NCBI RefSeq assembly: GCF_011927795.1
Contig: NZ_JAATJJ010000001.1
Span: 2,667,062 to 2,731,061, forward strand
DNA length: 64,000 nt
Direction: 5' to 3'
DNA from: Saonia flava
GTDB lineage: Bacteria; Bacteroidota; Bacteroidia; Flavobacteriales; Flavobacteriaceae
Numbering within the stretch: the stretch's first letter is position 1; each line of letters starts with the position of its first letter. The position numbers and the translations under genes were made by a program. This document shows, in pieces, positions 47,559 through 57,500 of the stretch. The notes below the pieces were generated by a model that did not search any database, had not been told where the DNA came from, and saw only the letters and a list, made by a program, of their open reading frames with translations.

Positions 47559-48923
47559 ATGAGAAGAATCTATATTGTCCCCATTTTAATTTTCACTTTT
47601 TTTAGTAAAGGTAATGCACAAGAAAAATTGTTGTCCAAGGAAGAAGCCGTGGCCTTGACATTGGAAAACAATTATGGAATAAATGTCGCCAAGAATTTTG
47701 TAGAAATTGCAGAGAACAACAAAAGCGTATTGAATTCGGGTTATTTACCTAGTCTTACAGGAACAGCTGGGGCGAATTATAATAGGAGTGATTCCAACAC
47801 GGAGTTTCCCGGTCAGCTTTTAGAGGATGGTAGCCTTAGGCCAGATGCCGAGGTCAATAAAGCAGAAAGTCAACGCTATAATTCTGGATTAAATCTCAAT
47901 TATACGTTGTTTGATGGTTTGGGAAGATACTATAACTACAAAAGGCTAAAAGAACAATATCAGTTAAGCGAGTTGCAAGCAAGGGAAACCATTGAAAATA
48001 CAATGCTTCAGCTTTTTAGTGTTTATTTTGAGGTTGCTAGGCTTACAGAAAACGAAAATGTATTGCAACAGGCCCTAGAAATATCTAAAAATAGGAACAC
48101 GAGGGCAGAGTATGCCTTTGATTATGGGCAAAACACAAAATTGGATATTTTAAATGCCCAAGTGGATGTTACAAACGACAGTATAAATCTATTGAATGTT
48201 CAACAGCAATTAAGAAACACAAAAAGGGACCTCAATGTAATTGTAAACCAAAACTTGGAGGAAACTTATGTTGTGGATACTGTTGTTCGCTTTGTATCCA
48301 AATTAAGGTTGGAAGAATTTATATCCCAAGCACAGAGTAACAATGTGGCTGTCCTGCAAACAGAGAGAAATTTGAAGATAAATGAGTATGATATCAAAGT
48401 GAATAAATCTGGATATTTACCCACAATTGGTCTATCGGGCTCTTATGGTTGGAATTTAAATCAAAGTGCACCCTCCGCATTTTTTTCAGGGGTTGTTTTC
48501 CCGGGAACTAATACCACCTCGGTAAGTTTGGGACTGGGAGCTAGTTTAACTTGGAATTTATTTGATGGTGGAGGTACCACAGTTCGTGTAAAAAATTCCA
48601 AAATTGCTTATGAAAATCAAGAAATGTTGAAAAAGCAAGTTGAGTTGGAGGTAAACAGGGACATTCAAAACGCGATGGATATTTATAAGAATAGATTGAA
48701 TATATATAACATTCAAGAACAAAATGTTTTGACCAATCAAAATAATTTTGAGCGTTCTAAAGAGCAGTTTCAATTGGGTAGGATTACCTCTATTGAATTT
48801 AGGCAGGCACAGATAAATCTGTTGAATGCCCAGACCAATAAAAACTTAGCAAAATATGATGCTAAATTGGCGGAGTTACAACTATTGCAATTAACAGGAC
48901 AACTTTTAAATGTTGATTTGTAG
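47559..48923 (+). CDS. TolC-family outer membrane efflux channel
   Basis: 454 residues with a signal peptide ending GNAQE. Two internally similar halves show the OEP pattern of long helices and beta hairpins: GYLPSLTGTAGANYN in the first and SGYLPTIGLSGSYGWN in the second. Further segments are TLFDGLGRYYNYKRL and WNLFDGGGTTVRVKNSK. It completes the tripartite exporter with the two preceding genes, 14 bases after the pump. Confidence 0.95.
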   Translation: MRRIYIVPILIFTFFSKGNAQEKLLSKEEAVALTLENNYGINVAKNFVEIAENNKSVLNSGYLPSLTGTAGANYNRSDSNTEFPGQLLEDGSLRPDAEVNKAESQRYNSGLNLNYTLFDGLGRYYNYKRLKEQYQLSELQARETIENTMLQLFSVYFEVARLTENENVLQQALEISKNRNTRAEYAFDYGQNTKLDILNAQVDVTNDSINLLNVQQQLRNTKRDLNVIVNQNLEETYVVDTVVRFVSKLRLEEFISQAQSNNVAVLQTERNLKINEYDIKVNKSGYLPTIGLSGSYGWNLNQSAPSAFFSGVVFPGTNTTSVSLGLGASLTWNLFDGGGTTVRVKNSKIAYENQEMLKKQVELEVNRDIQNAMDIYKNRLNIYNIQEQNVLTNQNNFERSKEQFQLGRITSIEFRQAQINLLNAQTNKNLAKYDAKLAELQLLQLTGQLLNVDL

Positions 48924-48934
48924 CATTAACAATT

Positions 48935-49117
48935 ATGTACGAACATTTTTTTCAGTGCCCTTATTGCTGGGAAGAAATATCTATGTTGCTTGATTCTTCA
49001 GTTCTTCTTCAGACCTATGTGGAAGATTGTGAAGTATGCTGTAATCCAATTGAGATAACGGCTCAGTTTCAAAATAACGAATTAATTCAATTTGATGTAA
49101 CAGAATTAGGACAATAA
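48935..49117 (+). CDS. CPXCG-motif cysteine-rich small protein
   Basis: 60 residues. Two Cys pairs, CPYC (8-11) and CEVCC (32-36), form a likely zinc ribbon, and the ending IQFDVTELGQ is typical of the CPXCG family found near housekeeping genes in proteobacteria and flavobacteria. The function is unknown. It starts 11 bases after the TolC-type gene, so it is the last gene of the exporter transcript. A small inverted repeat (TAGGACA/TGTCCTA, 49107-49124) spans its stop codon. Confidence 0.85.
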   Translation: MYEHFFQCPYCWEEISMLLDSSVLLQTYVEDCEVCCNPIEITAQFQNNELIQFDVTELGQ

Positions 49118-49216
49118 TGTCCTAGGTGCTGAAAACATTGCGAAAACATATTTGTTTAATCTTGTAATTTCAGTAAGTTTAACATTCACTTAAAAATTCA
49201 ACCAGAACCAATCACT

Positions 49217-50233
49217 ATGAAAATAAACGATAACTCACCATTTGGAACATACCATGCTTCTGAAAATAGATACGACGCTATGAAATACCGCCGTTGCGGT
49301 AATAGCGGAATTATGTTGCCCATGCTATCATTGGGATTATGGCATAATTTTGGCAACTCGGATGATTTCAACAAAGGACGAGATATTTTAAGAACTGCTT
49401 TTGATAATGGAATTTGCCATTTTGATTTAGCCAACAATTATGGGCCTCCATACGGGGCAGCGGAAGAAAATTTTGGACGTATGTTCAAAATGGATTTTGC
49501 TCCCTATAGAGATGAGTTAATTCTTTCTACAAAGGCAGGCTGGGATATGTGGCCTGGCCCATACGGTAATTTAGGCTCTAGAAAATATTTAATGGCCAGT
49601 TTGGACCAGAGTCTAAAACGTATGGGAGTGGATTATGTTGATATATTCTATAGTCACAGACGCGATCCAGATACACCTCTTGAGGAAACAATGGGTGCTT
49701 TGCATAGTATTGTGCAACAAGGAAAAGCTTTGTATGTGGGTATCTCCCAATACAATGCTGAGGATACAGCAAGGGCATATGCAATATTGAAAGACATGGG
49801 AACGCCATTGTTGATTCACCAACCACGATATAACATGTTTGATCGTTGGGTAGAAAATGGTCTAATGGATGTTTTAGGAGAAAAAGGAATAGGTTCTATA
49901 GCCTTTTCCCCTCTGGAACAGGGGATTCTTACCAATAAATATTTAAAAGGCTTTCCAGAAGATTCTAGAGCAGTAAAAGATGCAAGATACTTAAATACCA
50001 ACCAGATAACACAAGAAGTGTTGGACAAGGTTAAAAAGCTAAATGATATTGCGGAAAGTAGAGGGCAAAGTTTAGCCCAAATGGCTGTTGCTTGGTTGTT
50101 AAAAGATGAGCGAGTATCCACAGTTCTTGTTGGAGTTAGTAGAACGGCTCAATTGCTGGACAATATAAAGGCATTGGAAAATCTAGAGTTTAGCAAAAGT
50201 GAGTTGGCCAAAATTGAAGACATTTTGAAATAG
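49217..50233 (+). CDS. Aldo/keto reductase (YghZ/L-glyceraldehyde-3-phosphate reductase type)
   Basis: 338 residues. The NADPH-dependent carbonyl reductase tetrad is visible: Asp70 and Tyr75 (FDLANNYG), Lys106 (STKAGW) and His147 (FYSHR). The N-terminal MKYRRCGNSGIMLP and the GPPYGAAEENFGRM segment place it with YghZ/voltage-channel beta-subunit-like members. The physiological substrate is uncertain. It sits just upstream of the GMC dehydrogenase block but is separated by 235 bases with an inverted repeat. Confidence 0.92.
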   Translation: MKINDNSPFGTYHASENRYDAMKYRRCGNSGIMLPMLSLGLWHNFGNSDDFNKGRDILRTAFDNGICHFDLANNYGPPYGAAEENFGRMFKMDFAPYRDELILSTKAGWDMWPGPYGNLGSRKYLMASLDQSLKRMGVDYVDIFYSHRRDPDTPLEETMGALHSIVQQGKALYVGISQYNAEDTARAYAILKDMGTPLLIHQPRYNMFDRWVENGLMDVLGEKGIGSIAFSPLEQGILTNKYLKGFPEDSRAVKDARYLNTNQITQEVLDKVKKLNDIAESRGQSLAQMAVAWLLKDERVSTVLVGVSRTAQLLDNIKALENLEFSKSELAKIEDILK

Positions 50234-50273
50234 GTTTTCTCCATTTTGGAAAAGGGTTGTTCAGATTCTTAAT

Positions 50274-50306
50274 TTTAGGTTAAGTCTTATGCTTTCTTAA
50301 CCTAAA
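50274..50306 (+). terminator. Stem-loop after the aldo/keto reductase gene
   Basis: Inverted repeat TTTAGGTTAAG / CTTAACCTAAA with an 11-base loop, 40 bases after the stop codon. It has no T run behind it (TAAGCCCC follows), so it is a weak or factor-assisted terminator, or an operator. Confidence 0.5.
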
Positions 50307-50390
50307 TAAGCCCCTACTCGTATAGTTATCTTGTTGTATCCCATGTTTTGGTATTTTGTAAAACATGAAGGGGCAAAATATAATCACAAT

Positions 50391-50415
50391 AATTCATGAA
50401 TTTTGGGGTGTTTCA
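50391..50415. repeat. 25-bp element, left copy (core AATTCATGAATT)
   Basis: The 12-bp palindrome AATTCATGAATT followed by TT, two G and GGTGTTTCA. It matches the copy at 63046-63070 at 22 of 25 bases. It lies about 54 bases upstream of the GMC oxidoreductase start codon, so it could be an operator. Confidence 0.6.
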
Positions 50416-50468
50416 CATTTCAATAGCCTTAAATTTTATATTTTGTAGCAAATATCAAAAATCAAACT

Positions 50469-52193
50469 ATGCAAATAAAAGAATCCTCCGAAGTGTATGA
50501 TGTAATCATTGTAGGCTCTGGAGCCGGTGGTGGTATGGCAACCAAACAACTGGCCGATGCCGGATTTAACGTTGCCGTTGTTGAGGCAGGACCTTTTTTT
50601 GATCCCGCAGATCCAGAAACTATGACCCAGTTAAAATGGGCCTATGAGTCACCACGTAGGGGAAAGGCAACAAAATTCAGGAATTTTGGGGCTTATGACA
50701 TGGCCTATGGTGGTTTTAGTGTAGAAGGAGAGCCTTATACAGTTGAAAAAGGTACAGAATTTAGATGGTTTAGATCTCGTATGTTGGGTGGTAGAACCAA
50801 TCACTGGGGGCGTATTTCTTTGAGGTTTGGCCCAATGGATTTCAAACATAAAGATGTTGATGGGCTTGGAGAGAACTGGCCAATAAGCTACGATGATGTA
50901 AAACCTTATTATGATAAAGTGGATAAGCTTATCGGTGTTTTTGGAACCAATGAGGGGCTTCCAAATGATCCAGATGGCTTTTTTCTGCCTCCTCCAAAAC
51001 CTAGGTTGCATGAGCTTTTTTATATAAACGGTGCAAAGAAATCGGGTGTTCCTGTAATACCGGGAAGATTATCCATGTTGACAAAAAAAATCAACAATGA
51101 TAGGGGGGTTTGTTTCTACTGTGGACAATGTAGTCGCTCTTGTTCTGTATATGCCGATTTCTCGGCAGGTAGCTGTTTAATCTTTCCAGCGCAAAAAAGT
51201 GGGGGCAAAGTGAAGTTGTTTGTCAACTGCATGGTAAGAGAAGTTACTACCGATTCAGAAGGAAAGGCAACAGGGGTTTCTTATATCAGTAAAGATGACA
51301 GAAAGGAATATAAGTTAAGGGGGAAAGTCGTGGTATTGGCAGCTTCCGCATGTAGTTCGGCAAGGATTCTTCTTAATTCAAAAAGCAAACAACACCCTAA
51401 TGGTTTAGGTAATAGTAGTGACGTTGTAGGTAAATATCTTCATGATTCCACAGGTGCCAGCAGGGCTGGCTTTGTTCCGGATTTGATGAATAGAAAAGTG
51501 TCCTACAATGAAGATGGAGTGGGTGGAATGCATGTATATTCACCTTGGTGGGGCGATAATTCCAAATTGGATTTTCCCCGTGGTTACCATATTGAAGTTG
51601 GTGGCGGAATGGGCAATCCAAATTATGGTTTTGCGATGAACCCAAATGACTTCAACCAGTTTTTTGGATTAAAAGTTGGCGGTTATGGTGATTCACTTCG
51701 TGATGATGTAAAGAAATATTATGGGTCCGTAGTCGGCATGGCCGGTAGGGGAGAAAGTATTGCGCGTAAGGAGAATTATTGCGAAATAGACCCTACTACG
51801 GTAGATGAATTTGGTATTCCAGTTTTAAAATTCAACTACAAGCATTCAGAGTATGAGATAAAGCAGGCAAAGCACATGCAGGATACCTTTGAAGAAATTA
51901 TACATAATATGGGTGGTCAGCCTATTGGTGATAAGCCAGGTGCTGAAAGGGATTATGGTTTACATCCCCCCGGTGATATTATTCATGAAGTAGGTACTAC
52001 AAGGATGGGGGATGATCCAAGAACATCTGTAACTAACAAATTCAATCAATTACACGATGTAGATAATGTATTTATTGTAGATGCTGGTCCATTTACTTCC
52101 CAAGCAGATAAGAATTGTACCTGGACCATTTTGGCACTCTCATGGAGGGCTTCCGATTATATTATTGAACAATTGAAACAACAAAATATCTAG
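50469..52193 (+). CDS. GMC-family dehydrogenase with Fe-S motif (FAD-glucose/gluconate dehydrogenase-like catalytic subunit)
   Basis: 574 residues. The FAD-binding motif is IVGSGAGGG (14-22). The Cys cluster C-x2-C-x2-C-x3-C (Cys215, 218, 221, 225), with another Cys at 236, resembles the region that holds the 3Fe-4S cluster in bacterial FAD-dependent glucose dehydrogenases. The catalytic-His region reads HEVGTTRMG, with a downstream NCTWTILALSWR where GMC enzymes have their second active residue. There is no signal peptide of its own. The next gene encodes the small subunit with a twin-arginine-like signal, so export by hitch-hiking is likely. It oxidises a sugar, sugar acid or polyol; which one is unknown. 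Confidence 0.9.
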   Translation: MQIKESSEVYDVIIVGSGAGGGMATKQLADAGFNVAVVEAGPFFDPADPETMTQLKWAYESPRRGKATKFRNFGAYDMAYGGFSVEGEPYTVEKGTEFRWFRSRMLGGRTNHWGRISLRFGPMDFKHKDVDGLGENWPISYDDVKPYYDKVDKLIGVFGTNEGLPNDPDGFFLPPPKPRLHELFYINGAKKSGVPVIPGRLSMLTKKINNDRGVCFYCGQCSRSCSVYADFSAGSCLIFPAQKSGGKVKLFVNCMVREVTTDSEGKATGVSYISKDDRKEYKLRGKVVVLAASACSSARILLNSKSKQHPNGLGNSSDVVGKYLHDSTGASRAGFVPDLMNRKVSYNEDGVGGMHVYSPWWGDNSKLDFPRGYHIEVGGGMGNPNYGFAMNPNDFNQFFGLKVGGYGDSLRDDVKKYYGSVVGMAGRGESIARKENYCEIDPTTVDEFGIPVLKFNYKHSEYEIKQAKHMQDTFEEIIHNMGGQPIGDKPGAERDYGLHPPGDIIHEVGTTRMGDDPRTSVTNKFNQLHDVDNVFIVDAGPFTSQADKNCTWTILALSWRASDYIIEQLKQQNI

Positions 52194-52196
52194 AAA

Positions 52197-52919
52197 ATGG
52201 ATAGGAGAAAAAGTATACAGACAATTATTTTGGGTGCAGGGGCAGGAGCCACAGGTTTAGCTTTACATGGTTGTAAAACAGAAACTACGGGAGATGTTGA
52301 TGAAAATATTGCCAAGGGTGCTGAGCATTATTTTGGTAGGACGCCCGAGGAGCTGGAGGATATAGCTAGATTAAATGCAGAGAAATTATTCAGTGATCAT
52401 GATATGGAGACAATCACCGCTTTAAGTTTGGTAATACTTCCACCAAAAGAACCAAATGGCGGCCCAGTAGAGGCAGAAGTTCCCGAGTTTATTGAATTTA
52501 TGGCCAAGGACGAACCTGGATATCAACCTGTTTTAATCGGTGGCCTAATGTGGTTGGACCATAAAAGCAATACTGAATTTGGAACTGAGTTTAAATCCGC
52601 AACTTTGGAGCAAAAAAAGCAGATTTGTGATGAAATTTGTTATCATGATATAGAAAAGCCCATAAGTGAACAACCTTTGGAGATACAATTTTTTAAAATG
52701 ATGAGGTCTCTTACCTTAACGGGATACTATACCTCAAAAGTAGGTATTGCCGATTTAGGCTATAAAGGAAATCAACCCAATGTGTGGGACGGGGTGCCAC
52801 AAGATATTCTTGATCAACATGGAGTTTCTTATGATCCAGAATGGATTGCTAAATGTGTTGACCAAAGCAAGCGTGGAGATATTGCCGAGTGGGATGATGA
52901 GGGGAACCTATTGACTTAG
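52197..52919 (+). CDS. Gluconate 2-dehydrogenase subunit 3 family protein
   Basis: 240 residues. The N-terminus has a twin-arginine-like lipoprotein signal (MDRRKS, hydrophobic GAGAGATGLAL, then HGC). The following domain, with ALSLVILPP and EVPEFIEFMAKDEP, is the subunit 3/gamma fold. In known dehydrogenases this subunit folds with and escorts the GMC subunit through the Tat system. The three-base spacing from the GMC gene supports this. The C-terminal part carries LTLTGYYTSKVGIADLGYKGN, a conserved block of the family. Confidence 0.88.
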   Translation: MDRRKSIQTIILGAGAGATGLALHGCKTETTGDVDENIAKGAEHYFGRTPEELEDIARLNAEKLFSDHDMETITALSLVILPPKEPNGGPVEAEVPEFIEFMAKDEPGYQPVLIGGLMWLDHKSNTEFGTEFKSATLEQKKQICDEICYHDIEKPISEQPLEIQFFKMMRSLTLTGYYTSKVGIADLGYKGNQPNVWDGVPQDILDQHGVSYDPEWIAKCVDQSKRGDIAEWDDEGNLLT

Positions 52920-53006
52920 ACCTTACTCTAGTATTGGTAATGACCATAAAAACTAACAATTATATGGTCATTACTATCTTAAAGTGCCAGTGTTTTAATT
53001 AAGGAA

Positions 53007-53014
53007 TAATTTTG
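53007..53014 (+). promoter_or_regulatory. Candidate -7 box (TAATTTTG) for the cytochrome gene
   Basis: Exact TAnnTTTG, 35 bases before the GTG start. It suggests the cytochrome gene can be expressed apart from the dehydrogenase pair. Confidence 0.35.
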
Positions 53015-53049
53015 TTTTAAGGTGTTGAATGCATTAGAAGGACCATATT

Positions 53050-54273
53050 GTGAGCAAAAAAAATATTAAAAATGGTCTTATCTTCTTTGCGCTATTACTT
53101 TTGACCTATGTATGGTATGCTATTGATTCTAGAATTGAATCAAATTATTTTCAACCTAAAGTTATAACTACCCACTACAATGGACAACAATATGTTGGTT
53201 CAGAAACTTGTAAGGAATGTCATTTAGACGTTTATAAATCTCATCTAGAGACTGCACATTATAATACTTCAGCGCCTGTCAGTACTAATAGTATATTGGG
53301 GAATTTTGAGCCAGAAGATAATACTTTGAGTCTTCAAGGTGTTGAATATCAAATGATTTATAAGAACAAAGGTTTCTATCAAGAGGCTATTTATAAATAT
53401 CCAAGCAGAGATAAATCTACTTCAAAAATGGATGTTGTAATTGGTTCGGGAGTAAAAGGACAATCCTATTTAACATGGGAAGAAGATAAATTGTATCAAT
53501 TACAAGTGTCTTATTATAGGCCAACTAACAGTTGGATAAATAGTCCTAGTTTCCCAGCTACCCATTATAAAAGGCCAGTGTCTGACGACTGCCTAAAATG
53601 TCATGTTACTTTTGCTAGAAATCGCGATTCTTTAGGTAAAGGCAATGAGTACTATAGAAATCAGATAATCTATGGTGTAGATTGTGAAAGATGCCACCAA
53701 CCTGCAGCTAGGCATGTTATTTATCATAGAGAAAATCCTGAAGAAAAAGAGCCCAAACACATATTGAAGTTCAATGAACTTTCAAGACAGCATAGTTTGG
53801 ATGCCTGTGCCCAATGTCATTCTGGGTTACGAGCACAAAGTTTAAAAGGGAGCCCTTTTTCTTATGTTGTTGGTGAAAATTTAGAAGAACATTCCAAGAA
53901 TTTTTATACAAATAGACCTAATAATAAGTTAGATGTACATGCCAACCAATATGGTTTGTTAACCAGCAGTAAATGTTTTATTGAATCTGAAAATATGGAT
54001 TGCGTAACATGTCATAACACACATAAAAATCAAAGGGGAAATGCGTCTTATTTTAATCAAAAATGTCTGGAATGCCATAATCAAGGTTCAATAGTATGTG
54101 GTGCTGAGTTTAACGAAAGGAAAAAAATGGGAAATAATTGTATTACATGCCATATGCCAGTTTCTCCCTCTAAATCTATGATGGTAAAATTAAACGATAC
54201 TCTGGAAACCTCAGTGTATGTCAGAAGCCATTTAATAGGTATTTATGATCAAAAAGAAGCGCTTCAGGAATAG
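53050..54273 (+). CDS. Exported heptaheme cytochrome c
   Basis: 407 residues from a GTG start; no ATG lies nearby before the signal anchor (about 9-24). Seven CxxCH haem-attachment motifs are visible: CKECH (54-58), CLKCH, CERCH, CAQCH, CVTCH, CLECH and CITCH. Extra His residues provide distal ligands. The spacing resembles cytochrome c554/multiheme domains. It is probably anchored in the periplasm and may accept electrons from the GMC dehydrogenase encoded upstream, in place of the usual triheme subunit. This pairing is inferred from position (130 bases apart) and not proven. A perfect terminator follows. Confidence 0.9.
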   Translation: MSKKNIKNGLIFFALLLLTYVWYAIDSRIESNYFQPKVITTHYNGQQYVGSETCKECHLDVYKSHLETAHYNTSAPVSTNSILGNFEPEDNTLSLQGVEYQMIYKNKGFYQEAIYKYPSRDKSTSKMDVVIGSGVKGQSYLTWEEDKLYQLQVSYYRPTNSWINSPSFPATHYKRPVSDDCLKCHVTFARNRDSLGKGNEYYRNQIIYGVDCERCHQPAARHVIYHRENPEEKEPKHILKFNELSRQHSLDACAQCHSGLRAQSLKGSPFSYVVGENLEEHSKNFYTNRPNNKLDVHANQYGLLTSSKCFIESENMDCVTCHNTHKNQRGNASYFNQKCLECHNQGSIVCGAEFNERKKMGNNCITCHMPVSPSKSMMVKLNDTLETSVYVRSHLIGIYDQKEALQE

Positions 54274-54327
54274 ATAAGTCAGTGCGGCGTAATATAGGAA
54301 GGTTGTTGTTATATGTGGTCAAAGAAG

Positions 54328-54365
54328 AAAAGACCTCTAAAATTCATGAATTTTAGAGGTCTTTT
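54328..54365 (+). terminator. Perfect 38-nt palindromic terminator after the cytochrome gene
   Basis: AAAAGACCTCTAAAATTCA and its exact complement form a 19+19 base palindrome with a T-rich tail (TTTTCTTTT). The centre is AATTCATGAATT, the same 12-bp core found in the 25-bp elements at 50391 and 63046. Being symmetric it can act in both directions. Confidence 0.9.
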
Positions 54366-54532
54366 CTTTTAAATATCAACTATTCCGAAAGCATTGAAAT
54401 AAATTAGAATATTGAAAATATATAAGACTTTTTTTGGCTTTTAAATAAATTTCAAAATGGAATAATTCTAATTTGATATTTATAGGTGCAAATTCATGAT
54501 TATATCAATACTAACTTAAACTTAAACTTTTT

Positions 54533-57500
54533 ATGAAGATTACACTATTAAAGAGCTTTTTGCTAATGGGGGCATTTCTATGTTTCGGATTGGTAAAAGC
54601 ACAGACGGTAACGGGAAGCGTTACTGATGGATTAGGGCCATTACCTGGGGCCAATGTTCTGGTAAAGGGAACAACTAATGGTACCCAAACAGATTTTGAT
54701 GGTAATTACACATTAAACAATGTGGAGAGTGATGCAGTTTTAGTGTTTAGCTACATTGGATTTAAAACTATGGAAGTATCTGTAGATGGACAGTCCAATA
54801 TTAGTGTGACACTAGAAGAAGATGCAAGCCAACTTGATGAGGTTGTGGTTACTGGGTACGGTACACAAGCAAAAAAGGATTTAACAGGAGCTGTTGCTGT
54901 TGTTGACACCGACGAATTATTGGCAGTTCCGGCTACCACTTTCGCACAGCAGTTGCAAGGCAGGGCAGCGGGTGTTAGTATTATTAATGATGCAAGACCA
55001 GGTGGAGAGGCAACAGTCCGTATTCGTGGTTTTGGTACAGTTGGAAACAATGACCCTCTTTATGTAATCGATGGGGTGCCTACGCAAGCGCAGGCAAACT
55101 TAAATCCCAACGATATTGAATCATTACAGATTCTTAAAGATGCCTCTGCTGCATCTATCTACGGTTCAAGGGCTGCAAACGGAGTTATTATTATAACTAC
55201 CAAAAAAGGAAAATTAGGAACACCCACTATTTCTTATAATACCTTTTATGGTATTCAATCAGCGGAAAAAGACCCAGAAGCATTAAATGCGCGTGAATTG
55301 GGAGAGTATTTATATTTAGCTGATTTATATGCAGGTAAAACACCAGGTCATGGTCAGTATACTTTTGGACCTAATGGTGAGGTGTCTATTCCGGACTATG
55401 TTTTTCCAAGTGCAGGAATGGAAGGTGATGCTGGGGTAAATCCAGACTTGTATTCACTTGTTGATGGTAATATTTATGCTATTACACGATCTGCCGATAC
55501 CAATTGGTGGAATGAGATAACAAGGTCTGCGCCTACACTAAGTCATAACATTTCAGCATCGGGAGCAACAGATAAAGCCAGATATGCTTTTTCAGTTGGA
55601 TATGTTTCTACGGATTTCATTACCAAGTTTGCTAGTTATGATAGGGTATCACTTCGTGCAAATACAGAATTTAAAGGGTTAAGTGATAAGTTGACAATAG
55701 GAGAAAATTTCACAGCTTCTTTTGATAATTTAAAAGGTGAGTTTAATAATGATGAAGAGCAAAATGCAGTATCAGCATCATATAAACACCACCCTTTATT
55801 ACCCATATATGATATAGCTGGAAATTTTGCTGGAAGTAGGGGGGCTAACCTTGGTAATAATTTTAATCCATATGCAAGCCTTAAAAGGAATGAGGATGAT
55901 CGTAGGTTTCGTTTAAGACTTTTGGGGAATGTTTTTGGGGAGTATGCAATTACTCCAAATATAAGTATGCGCTCTAGTTTTGGTGTTGATATTCGTGCAC
56001 AACGACAAAGGGACTTAGGTCGTCCACAACCAGAATATGTAGAGGGTAACTTTATAAATGAATCAAACGCTCGTGAGGAATATGAATATCAATGGACTTG
56101 GACCAATACGTTGAGTTATTCAAAGACCTTTAATGAGGTTCACAATTTTCAAGCCTATGTAGGGGTAGAGTCAATTCAGCAATTTGAAGAGCGTTTTGGT
56201 GCGGGTCGCCAGCGGTTTGCTTTTGAAACGGCCAACATTCTAAGTTATCTTGATTTGGGTAATGCCACAACTTCTTCTAATTATGGATATGTAGAACAAG
56301 ATTACTCTCTTTGGTCCCAGTTCGGTAAATTAAACTATGATTATGATGGAAAATACTTGGCTCAATTTATACTGAGAAATGATTCATCTTCTAGGTTTCA
56401 AGCTGCTTCAAGAAGTGCTGTTTTTCCAGCCTTTAGTTTAGGTTGGAGAGTTTCTGATGAAAACTTTATGGAAGATGTAGAATGGATTAATGACTTAAAA
56501 TTACGATACGGATGGGGACAAACGGGTAACCAACAAATTGGTGATTATAATGCTTTCACTACATTCCGTTCAGACATTCTAACAGGTGGGTATCCAATTG
56601 ATGGTTCAACAGGGTCGCCTACAATTGGTTTTTCTACAAGAGCATTTGGTAACCCTAATGCAAAATGGGAGACCACTACATCCAATAACTTGGGTCTGGA
56701 TTTGGTGATGTTCGACAGTAAGGTCAATTTCAACCTTGATGTTTGGAACCGAATTACAACTGATATGTTATTTCAGGTCCCTGTGGCCTATACGGCAGGT
56801 CAAGCAGATGAGCCAAGATTTAATGTCGGTGGTTTAACGAATAAAGGTATTGACTTAGGTTTGGGCTATAGTGACCAAAAGGGTGATTTTGGATACAGTA
56901 TCAATGCCAATTTATCCGCTTACACAAATAATGTTGATTATTTGAGCGATAGTCCAGATACAAGGTTTTTTGGTAGCTCTAGGAGGGTTCCAGCTCTTAC
57001 GGTTACCCAGGCAGGATCACCATTGTCTTCGTTTTATGGTTTCAAAACAGAAGGTATATTCCAATCTCAGGCAGAAGCAGATGCTTGGCCAGAATATGGA
57101 GACTATAATGCACCTGGTAAGTTAAAAGTTACCGATATTAATAATGATGGTGAAATCAATGATGATGACCGTACTGTTATTGGTAATCCTCACCCAGATT
57201 TCACATATGGTATAAACATTGACTTAACGTACAAAAATTTAGCTTTAAATATTTTTGGTAATGGATCTCAAGGAAACGAGATTTACAATTATGTACGCTA
57301 TTTTGCAGATTTTAATACCTTTCAAGGTAATAGATCAACACGCGCCCTTTATGATGCGTGGCAACCTAGCAACCCTACAGCTCCAGTTGCTCAATGGACA
57401 GCGGCTAACCCAGGGGCTACTACACCAATTATGGATGCCAATGATCAAATAAGTAGTAGACCTTCTTCATACTTTATAGAAGATGGAAGCTTCTTTAGAC

